Origin: Candidatus Omnitrophota bacterium
GTDB taxonomy: Bacteria > Omnitrophota > Gorgyraeia > Gygaellales > Profunditerraquicolaceae
Assembly: GCA_018818365.1 (NCBI GenBank)
Contig: JAHISH010000038.1
Coordinates: forward strand, 1 to 6,581
Length of the DNA stretch: 6,581 bases
Direction: 5' to 3'
Shown piece by piece: positions 3,301 through 6,581 of this stretch. Every line of letters starts with the position of its first letter. The stretch's first letter is position 1. The notes beneath the pieces were generated by a model that was not told where the DNA came from, did no database searches, and saw only the letters and a list, made by a program, of their open reading frames with translations. Position numbers and translations under genes: made by a program.

Positions 3301-6292
3301 CCGTATTCAGGAGATTACTCTGTCTGAAGCCGCTTCACCGCAAGAAGAAGACGCGAACACCTCTTCTTTACCGATACAGTTATCTTTTCAAGATGAGCTT
3401 GTACATGCGAGGGTAATGAATTCTTGGATTGTACCAGAATCTGTCGAAAAAGGCGTCAGAGCATATGCCATTCAAATAGTGCCACAAGGAGAATTAAGGG
3501 AAAAAGGGGGAGTGGCCGCTTTAATATTCAAATCAGCATTAGGAGATGTCCTTGGTAGAACCACAGTAAATATCCCACCGAGAGAAACTACCATTGAAAC
3601 AACCATTAATTTACTAAGTGAGGTATCGCCGGTTTCGTTAACTGCCGAAGCAGTACCTACCGCCTCTTCGCCGGTCTATAGCGTAACCATGGAAAATATT
3701 GATTTTGAAGGTGGGACAACAGTAGAAGGAACAAACGATGATGGTTCGATGCGCGTAAAATTAAAGAAGCTGCCGGATCAAAGTCCCGATTCCAAGGCCT
3801 ATCGTTACTCAATCCAGGTTAGATTACCAGTGGAACAGTGGAGATCGGAAACAATACCTTTTCGTATAAACGCAAGCGGACCCTCCGGTCAAGCGTTTGG
3901 TACGAGGATACGTCTTAAAGATGGGAGTTACTCAGACTCAGAAGGACCGGGTTGGACAAAAGGATGGAGTTCGCTATATGAATTCTCTACTGAGGACATG
4001 GATATAACTTCGCTTACAGTAAGACTAGAGACCGCTTCTTCGCCGCTTGAAACACAGCAATCAATAGAAAGACATCAGGTCTTAGCGAATCTTCTTGATA
4101 CGAAGAATAACATTAATCCCGCAGCAAAACAGATTGTTCAAGGCTGGAAACTAGGGGACTTAAAGAGTGCTTTCCGCGAAAGCCAAGAAAGACCGAAAAT
4201 CAGCCTTGCCGGTCGCATGGCGGTGGCAATCTGGCTTGCAGGAAAGAAGAGTACCGAAGCTACCAGGATTCGCCGCGCGCAACGGAAATGGTTTGATACT
4301 GTTGTCTCAGTGGTGGCCAGGAATTTCGTGGCATATCGAGAAGGCGATATCAAGATAGGAACAGGAGATGCGCCGATGCCATATACCAGTACAGACCTTA
4401 CTTGCTTGTCTATTATTGGTACCCCAAATGCAGTGCTGGCTATGGTTGAAAAAGTGCGTTCAGATCCTTATCTTTTTGGCCATAATGGCGCTGAAATTCT
4501 TGTGGTAAACCCCACATTAGAAAAAGCAAGATTACGCGCATTTCCGCTAATCCTGGACGATTTAATTGGCAGCTCGATTAAGATAAACGGTCAAAAAGAA
4601 GTTCTTTCTCGGGAAAAAGCAGAAGCCATTATCCAAGCAGTAGAGCAAGATCAGGCGAACGTGGTCTGGGAACGCAAGTTTGAGCATCGGGGTGTTTATA
4701 CTCGATATCCTCACCTTACCATACGCATTCGTGAGATTAAGATGCCGGAACTTTCTGCTATCGTTCCGCCAGTGAGTGCATCTCAAGAAGAGAATGCAGC
4801 TACCGCTTCTTCACCAGTACAGGATACGGATAGCTCCGCTGCAACAGAAACACAACGAAGAAAGATATGGGAAGAATTAAAAGCGGCATGGGAGGAGTTA
4901 ACCGCAGCAGAGAGCGCATTGTCACGCGCTTCCCGAGCTTTAGCCAGATCAGATTCCTTCGGGAGTTATACAGGGGAGACTCCGATGGAGAGATTTATGA
5001 AAGCGAGTGGCCGTTCGGAGGCAGAGACTAGAGTCACTTCCGCAGAAAGAAAAGTCGAACTATTAGAGGAGCAAATGAGCAATATCTGTGGAAAGCCAAT
5101 TGTGACACAGTTAAAGCAAGCCTTGGAAGAGGTAAGAAACGCAGAGAGAGAATTATTAAGCATCTCCACAGCGTTATTAAGATCAGATTCCCTCGGTAGT
5201 TATGCAGGGGAGACCTCAATTGCTAGATCCATGCGTCTCGGTGCGTTTTCAGAAGCAAGAGATAGAGTCAGGAGGTCAAAAGATGAATTAACACATAAAC
5301 TAACCGTTTTGAATGCAACCTCACCTGCAGAAGGCACTGCTTCATCGCCGGTACCAAGAACCCCTGAACCGATTATTACGATAGATAACATAACCCTAAC
5401 CGCAAGAAGGTCAAGCGCTGACGGACTGGTAAGGGCTGACATATGGCTTTCCCCGGGTTCTCTACGCCTTCAAATTCATAATCGGGATACTACTTTATTA
5501 GGAAAACGAATGCAAGTACAAAGAGTCGCTCCTGATGGAACCATACAACCTATCGGAGAAATAACACTCTCGAATCAACAAGGATATACCACCAAGACTT
5601 TTACATCTCCTTTGATTACCATTATGGAAAAAATCGAACTTATTGTCTTGGAGCCAGAGGCTACGTCCTTACCGGTAGAAACAAATAATCCCGCACATAA
5701 TTTGTTACGCCAAAGGGCGGCTACATTGGAAAGAGAGTTAGAGAGACTAAGGCAAGAATGGATGGATGTCGGTGCAGGATTTAGGGCTGCTCCTTTCGGC
5801 GATGTTGAGCAAAGTAGGATTAGCTTAAAATATGACTTGATAGGGAAACAGGTTCGGGCAAATGATGAAGAATTGGCCCGGATTCAAGCTGTACTTGAAA
5901 ATGCACCGACTCAAACCGCTTCTTCTGCGATGGGGCCAAATACAACTGGCGGAATTGACTTGCGCTACATTAACATGGTTACGCAAGCGCAGTTAGTAAA
6001 AATGCAGGAGCAATTGGCCTTACCAGCGCTAGCCACCTTAAAAGGAGTAAATCTGGCACAGGAAAAATCAGAGCTCCAGAAGCTGATGGGCGCAGGGATT
6101 ACACCTTCCAGTCAACGAATAATCGAATATGTCTCAGCAAGCTACTTACGACATCGTTCAGAAGCTGAGATGGCAGAAGCAATTTCCTTCTTAATCGAAT
6201 ACTTTAAGATGGAAGAGATGGCAACGGTAGAGTCTACACCTGAAATGAAAGCATTTGTTTCGTTAATCGAATCAGAAAAATTACCGATTTAA
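344..6292 (+). CDS. Giant exported modular protein with SSPV linkers, Omnitrophota type
   Basis: The product has 1982 residues and no enzyme motif I can recognise. Residues 1-25 are a signal peptide (basic MKKRLEK, hydrophobic VFSLVLTLSLLF, likely cleavage after Gly-Phe-Ala). The order is then: a large N-terminal domain (about 27-349); beta modules 402-509 and 524-632; beta module A1 (641-735); helical module B1 (766-993); A2 (1012-1106); beta module 1112-1230; B2 (1246-1467); two coiled-coil hairpins (1508-1658); beta module 1677-1772; a third coiled coil (1786-1852); and a C-terminal domain (1863-1982). Ser-Ser-Pro-Val type linkers mark nearly every junction. I find only three cysteines, no further membrane segment and no LPXTG motif. 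Export to periplasm or surface is therefore likely, and a structural, adhesive or binding role is an inference. The gene appears to be a single-gene transcription unit with its own promoter, attenuator and terminator. No frameshift or internal stop is seen. Confidence 0.93.
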   Translation: MKKRLEKVFSLVLTLSLLFQQVGFAQVAIDLNLAGYLPSSITSAAIERFRPLHMRYFAYDGAQFKLLLDKGDIKDIRTFEVKQESKELFEYFLTGITLPNECFWVNLRPDSSEQIIDPYLEQTNIGKVLLESDVQLKKDTAAFTSPQNPKGKLYWEKLYKKAYQIFGTDSISIPTLTRPWIVPNDVLIRYTADSAYVYKATLKVMLEADYLKNTRTPGHQSTSESTYSFEDVRMKELNEYSSQLIRELIIPELNKEVNTSKRYAQLRQVYFSLILAQWFKTHFRGSSGKYASLIDSKNLAELTSPEHWSKNTYFKYYQQSFKDGEYNIQTPVYTVAGQTIRSYFSGGITLTSSSPVGILGGNGAFEAALDKTGVGATIDPKGEITIAVPNQENKATSSPISKKEILVDLPGLRHTLRNYDHTKPGYIFSRSWSQDLSIQVFLSGPGMIDITILKGNRVGQQIFVEITPADGKTSTVKDAVIVDDGTAQIILEDGWSKVQGLKVYFITEDPSASSPVKTKAEDPNVVRFTNLNFSNTPWLQTTQTNPDKTVRITLTRNDEGTVILTGKTDPRHKGKKMVVTVFNNRGTPIRTTERIIPEGDLSVRSLPFEVTKWIPEEELNQIRSIKVEVLDIPKTAPSPVQLSFQDELVHARVVDSWTTGPFVETGVKAYKVFIIPAGRLKEKGGVVTLRFLSESGRIVDSSTVRIAPGKTQIETTRYLLRDLSPVSLTAGAVPTVSSPVEGRLLSQSPAASSPVETQARLSSKKVLKSLFHNGGEINPEVAKIIQGWTLRHLKAAYGIKDPDVQVAARVAVAIWLKGQSYLQGVKVRREQRAWLDNVVEDIERNFMAFRQGDIRPGWGDQNMPYGSLDLEALAGIGTPAATLVILQKGQTDDSLYSLKNYPENLGPAEIVPNALINARLLALPLILEDLKGKTIRINGQEEVLSPEKIENIIQTIQAGRVVKLTWAVDARQAWLDRENADLAQIIRIQEITLSEAASPQEEDANTSSLPIQLSFQDELVHARVMNSWIVPESVEKGVRAYAIQIVPQGELREKGGVAALIFKSALGDVLGRTTVNIPPRETTIETTINLLSEVSPVSLTAEAVPTASSPVYSVTMENIDFEGGTTVEGTNDDGSMRVKLKKLPDQSPDSKAYRYSIQVRLPVEQWRSETIPFRINASGPSGQAFGTRIRLKDGSYSDSEGPGWTKGWSSLYEFSTEDMDITSLTVRLETASSPLETQQSIERHQVLANLLDTKNNINPAAKQIVQGWKLGDLKSAFRESQERPKISLAGRMAVAIWLAGKKSTEATRIRRAQRKWFDTVVSVVARNFVAYREGDIKIGTGDAPMPYTSTDLTCLSIIGTPNAVLAMVEKVRSDPYLFGHNGAEILVVNPTLEKARLRAFPLILDDLIGSSIKINGQKEVLSREKAEAIIQAVEQDQANVVWERKFEHRGVYTRYPHLTIRIREIKMPELSAIVPPVSASQEENAATASSPVQDTDSSAATETQRRKIWEELKAAWEELTAAESALSRASRALARSDSFGSYTGETPMERFMKASGRSEAETRVTSAERKVELLEEQMSNICGKPIVTQLKQALEEVRNAERELLSISTALLRSDSLGSYAGETSIARSMRLGAFSEARDRVRRSKDELTHKLTVLNATSPAEGTASSPVPRTPEPIITIDNITLTARRSSADGLVRADIWLSPGSLRLQIHNRDTTLLGKRMQVQRVAPDGTIQPIGEITLSNQQGYTTKTFTSPLITIMEKIELIVLEPEATSLPVETNNPAHNLLRQRAATLERELERLRQEWMDVGAGFRAAPFGDVEQSRISLKYDLIGKQVRANDEELARIQAVLENAPTQTASSAMGPNTTGGIDLRYINMVTQAQLVKMQEQLALPALATLKGVNLAQEKSELQKLMGAGITPSSQRIIEYVSASYLRHRSEAEMAEAISFLIEYFKMEEMATVESTPEMKAFVSLIESEKLPI
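422..1390 (+). other. N-terminal domain of the giant protein (about residues 27-349)
   Basis: Mixed, mostly helical domain following the signal peptide. Recognisable blocks are RFRPLHMRYFAYD, FKLLLDKGD, FWVNLRPDS, GKVLLESDVQLKKDTA, IPTLTRPWIVPNDV, YKATLKVMLEADYL, YSSQLIRELIIPEL, RQVYFSLILAQWFK, SFKDGEYNIQTPVY and IRSYFSGGI. I recall close relatives of this block at the start of many long Omnitrophota proteins, where it has no assigned function. It is the least repetitive part of the protein and may be the functional or anchoring core, with the repeats as a stalk. That role is inferred. Confidence 0.6.
1547..1870 (+). repeat. Beta module 1 of the giant protein (residues 402-509)
   Basis: About 108 residues of alternating hydrophobic strands, including GQQIFVEITPADGK, followed by AVIVDDGTAQIIL and a closing strand LKVYFIT. 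It is flanked by SSPI and SSPV linkers. The central pattern (G, two basic or polar residues, strand, G turn, strand) recurs in the other beta modules. An Ig-like or other beta-sandwich fold is inferred. Confidence 0.45.
1913..2239 (+). repeat. Beta module 2 of the giant protein (residues 524-632)
   Basis: Starts with the strand VVRFTNLNF, has the core KGKKMVVTVFNNRGTPIRT and ERIIPEGDLSVRSLPFEV, and closes with IRSIKVEVLD. It aligns by eye with beta module 4 (GKRMQVQRVAPDGTIQPIG) and with the A modules (KEKGGVVTLRFLSESGRIV). A beta-sandwich binding or spacer role is inferred. Confidence 0.45.
2262..2314 (+). repeat. DNA direct repeat, copy 1 (start of module A1)
   Basis: A 53-base stretch matches 3375-3427 with three mismatches, and the first 34 bases (2262-2295) are identical. 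The offset is 1113 bases (371 codons), so the frame is kept. Similarity falls off sharply after it. Confidence 0.85.
2264..2548 (+). repeat. Module A, copy 1 (residues 641-735)
   Basis: A module of 95 residues that recurs 371 codons later with the same length. Shared blocks are LSFQDELVHARV, KGGV, IETT and SPVSLTA.AVPT. The predicted structure is all beta. Its core fits the pattern of the other beta modules, so it is probably a branch of the same family that was duplicated more recently. It is followed by linker SSPV and then by helical module B1. Confidence 0.75.
2639..3322 (+). repeat. Helical module B, copy 1 (residues 766-993)
   Basis: A mostly helical module of about 228 residues. Blocks shared with copy 2 are QGW.L..LK.A, R.AVAIWL.G, RR.QR.W.D.VV, RNF.A.R.GDI, MPY.S.DL, IGTP.A, AR..A.PLIL.DL and INGQ.EVLS.EK. 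It ends in two beta strands (LTWAVDARQAWLD, AQIIRIQEITL). I do not recognise the fold. The conserved Arg, Trp, Asp and Gly-Asp-Ile positions suggest that both copies kept a common structure or binding site. Confidence 0.65.
3375..3427 (+). repeat. DNA direct repeat, copy 2 (start of module A2)
   Basis: Partner of 2262-2314, identical for its first 34 bases (3375-3408). Perfect identity spans synonymous positions, which points to a recent exchange or strong constraint on the DNA rather than on the protein alone. Confidence 0.85.
3377..3661 (+). repeat. Module A, copy 2 (residues 1012-1106)
   Basis: Second copy of the 95-residue beta module, roughly half identical to copy 1 and aligned without large gaps. 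The first 18 or so residues are almost unchanged (QLSFQDELVHARV then S-W) while the remainder has diverged. Both copies are preceded by a proline linker and end in AVPT followed by SSPV. Confidence 0.75.
3677..4033 (+). repeat. Beta module 3 of the giant protein (residues 1112-1230)
   Basis: About 119 residues beginning YSVTMENIDFEGG and ending ITSLTVRLET, between SSPV and SSPL linkers. Opening and closing strands match the other beta modules. The middle carries an aromatic and glycine rich stretch (GPGWTKGWSSLYEF). The two copies of the A-B unit differ by this insertion: A1 is joined directly to B1, whereas A2 is separated from B2 by this module. Confidence 0.4.
4079..4744 (+). repeat. Helical module B, copy 2 (residues 1246-1467)
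   Basis: Second copy of the helical module, collinear with copy 1 over its full length and roughly 40 to 45 percent identical by eye. Conserved blocks include IVQGWKLGDLKSAF, GRMAVAIWLAGK, RNFVAYREGDI, MPYTSTDL, IGTPNAVLA, PLILDDL and KINGQKEVLSREKAE. It ends in the equivalent strands, with LTIRIREIKM as the last. Unlike copy 1, it is separated from its A module by an extra beta module (1112-1230). Confidence 0.65.
4865..5098 (+). repeat. Helical hairpin repeat, copy 1 (residues 1508-1585)
   Basis: A 78-residue unit: a charged, alanine-rich helix (EELTAAESALSRASRALA), the loop RSDSFGSYTGETP, and a second helix (AETRVTSAERKVELLEEQM). The pattern fits an antiparallel coiled-coil hairpin. It aligns without gaps to the following unit at an offset of exactly 78 codons. 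Confidence 0.7.
4946..4980 (+). repeat. DNA direct repeat in the helical hairpin loop, copy 1
   Basis: Thirty-five bases encoding the RSDSFGSYTGET loop match 5180-5214 with three mismatches (offset 234 bases, 78 codons). The flanking helices are much less similar at DNA level. Confidence 0.8.
5099..5317 (+). repeat. Helical hairpin repeat, copy 2 (residues 1586-1658)
   Basis: Tandem copy of the preceding unit: helix QALEEVRNAERELLSIS, loop RSDSLGSYAGET, then helix EARDRVRRSKDELTHKL. The loop is more conserved than the helices, which is the reverse of a plain coiled-coil spacer and suggests that the loop contacts something. An SP linker and an SSPV linker follow. Confidence 0.7.
5180..5214 (+). 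repeat. DNA direct repeat in the helical hairpin loop, copy 2
   Basis: Partner of 4946-4980, encoding RSDSLGSYAGET. The first 12 bases AGATCAGATTCC and the last ten CAGGGGAGAC are identical in both copies. Confidence 0.8.
5372..5659 (+). repeat. Beta module 4 of the giant protein (residues 1677-1772)
   Basis: Begins IITIDNITLTARR, has the core GKRMQVQRVAPDGTIQPIG and GEITLSNQQGYTTKTF, and closes with KIELIVLEPE. It follows the pattern of beta module 2 and lies between SSPV and SLPV linkers. A beta-sandwich fold is inferred. Confidence 0.45.
5699..5899 (+). other. Third coiled-coil hairpin (residues 1786-1852)
   Basis: Helix LLRQRAATLERELERLRQEW, a glycine-rich loop (VGAGFRAAPFGD) and a second helix (KQVRANDEELARIQAVL). 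It has the same helix-loop-helix plan as the two 78-residue repeats but lacks their RSDS.GSY loop, so it is either a distant copy or an independent coiled coil. Confidence 0.5.
5930..6289 (+). other. C-terminal GGID domain (residues 1863-1982)
   Basis: A block of 120 residues opening GPNTTGGIDLRYINMVTQ, followed by helices including ATLKGVNLAQEKSELQKLM, GITPSSQRIIEYVSASYL and EAISFLIEYFKMEEM. From memory, a motif of the form TTGGIDFRxxPIVTQ followed by a helical tail ends many unrelated long exported proteins in Omnitrophota. A shared sorting or anchoring role is therefore possible, but this is an inference. It has no membrane segment or cell-wall anchor motif. Confidence 0.55.
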
Positions 6293-6314
6293 AGATCGAA
6301 AGGCGCAAAGCGCA

Positions 6315-6358
6315 AAAGAGGGACGGTTCTGAATTCAACTTCAGAACCGTCCCTCTTT
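6315..6358. terminator. Perfect 19-bp hairpin, bidirectional terminator and REP-like element
   Basis: AAAGAGGGACGGTTCTGAA (6315-6333) pairs perfectly with 6340-6358 around the six-base loop TTCAAC. It begins 22 bases after the stop codon of the giant gene and ends in TTT. On the other strand the stem is followed by TTTT, so it can end transcription in both directions. From memory, the core GGGACGGTTCT...AGAACCGTCCC resembles dispersed palindromes found many times in some genomes together with REP-associated tyrosine transposases. The perfect stem also suggests a recently arrived mobile hairpin. A second small hairpin, GCGCAAAGCGC (6303-6313), lies just upstream. Confidence 0.7.
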
Positions 6359-6362
6359 AATT

Positions 6363-6581
6363 ATTGTGTCCAGCGGGTAACTTGGCTTGATTTCAAGCGA
6401 TGCACAATCTTTAAAGATAATCGGAAGATTTCCGGATGTTGGGTGGAGCATGCATGAGGGAATTTTCGGCACGTTGCTTTGGGGGAAATAGTCTGCGAGG
6501 AATTACGCCGAATGGAGGACATCTCAACCGTAAGTCTCTCTGGGAGTGAGGCGTAAACCGAAGCAGACGGCAAAAATTACC
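6363..6581. other. Gene-free tail rich in inverted repeats, possible structured RNA
   Basis: I see no convincing gene in this 219-base stretch. It holds several pairings: ATTGTG (6363-6368) with CACAAT (6403-6408), enclosing GCTTG (6385-6389) with CAAGC (6394-6398); the palindrome ATCTTTAAAGAT (6407-6418); CGGAA (6422-6426) with TTCCG (6430-6434); and the nested pair GTCTGC (6491-6496) with GCAGAC (6563-6568) around TTACGCC (6503-6509) with GGCGTAA (6550-6556). The nested stems are separated by equal six-base bulges (GAGGAA and ACCGAA), as in a structured RNA. An imperfect hairpin (6536-6550, CTCTCTGGGAGTGAG) sits inside. The region may be the leader or start of the next transcript, which lies outside the window. 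No tRNA or known RNA class could be assigned. Confidence 0.4.

Larger units (their letters stand above)
1397..5929 (+). repeat. Dispersed Ser-Ser-Pro-Val linkers between modules
   Basis: Short linkers of the type (A/T)SSP(V/I/L) occur at residues 353-356, 397-400, 513-516, 737-740, 752-755, 1108-1111, 1232-1235, 1489-1492 and 1667-1670. Variants occur at 637-640 (PSPV), 997-999 (ASP), 1007-1011 (SSLPI), 1660-1661 (SP), 1775-1778 (SLPV) and 1859-1862 (ASSA). A related SPVSLTA precedes two of them. They almost always mark a boundary between recognisable modules. At DNA level they share a loose core near GCTTCTTCGCCGGTA. Codon choice varies from copy to copy, so the motif is kept at protein level rather than by recent DNA copying. 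Confidence 0.8.

Noticed and set aside
2275..5442. Several antisense frames of 60 to 119 codons inside the giant gene.
   Set aside because: They lie wholly inside a well-supported gene, lack ribosome binding sites, and their products show no domain pattern.
6454..6549. Small + strand frame of 31 codons with GGAG five bases upstream of its ATG.
   Set aside because: It overlaps a second ATG frame of 13 codons (6450-6491) and the nested stems. The product (start MREFSARCF) has no recognisable feature, and open frames this short are expected by chance.
6440..6560. Cobalamin or glycine riboswitch, suggested by GAGGGAA, CCGTAAG and ACCGAAG fragments.
   Set aside because: The fragments are short and not in the full order or spacing of either consensus. 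The key cobalamin box and the glycine 3' strand are not visible within the window.
6361..6573. Minus-strand frame of 70 codons with a TTG start.
   Set aside because: It has no ribosome binding site, an unusual start, a composition unlike a folded protein (rich in Ser, Arg, Thr, Pro) and no recognisable motif. It covers the inverted repeats. The fact that it ends next to a bidirectional hairpin is the only point in its favour.

Overview
The window is dominated by one very long gene (344-6292, + strand) for a predicted exported protein of 1982 residues. Its start lies behind a well-formed promoter and a structured leader, and its end is closed by a perfect 19-bp hairpin. The protein has a signal peptide, a large N-terminal domain, strings of duplicated modules joined by short Ser-Ser-Pro-Val type linkers, and a C-terminal domain opening with GGIDLRYINMVTQ. 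From memory of the family, the N-terminal domain (motifs such as RFRPLHMRY, IPTLTRPWIVP, YSSQLIRELIIPEL), the Ala-Ser-Ser-Pro-Val linkers and the GGID-type C-terminal block are typical of large proteins of Omnitrophota (former candidate phylum OP3). I therefore suggest an Omnitrophota genome; this is recognition, not a search result.

Layout: 1-80 holds a long hairpin followed by six T residues, read as the terminator of an upstream unit. 87-170 holds a small inverted repeat and a near-consensus promoter with an extended -10. About 174-280 forms a leader with a two-tier hairpin, a possible antiterminator pairing and a strong intrinsic terminator, so the giant gene is probably under transcription attenuation of riboswitch type. 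293-306 is a perfect 14-bp palindrome matching LacI/CcpA-family operators. 332-338 is the ribosome binding site. 6315-6358 is the downstream hairpin, resembling a dispersed REP-like element. 6361-6581 has no convincing gene but carries several inverted repeats, including a nested pair that could fold into a structured RNA reaching the window edge.

No enzyme active site is recognisable in the giant protein. Its build (signal peptide, six beta-sandwich-like modules of one apparent family, two copies of a helical module, tandem coiled-coil hairpins) fits an extracellular or periplasmic structural, adhesive or binding protein that grew by internal duplication. The most interesting points are the unassigned leader RNA, the operator-like palindrome inside the transcript, the linker punctuation, and two short islands where repeats are nearly identical at DNA level while their surroundings have diverged.
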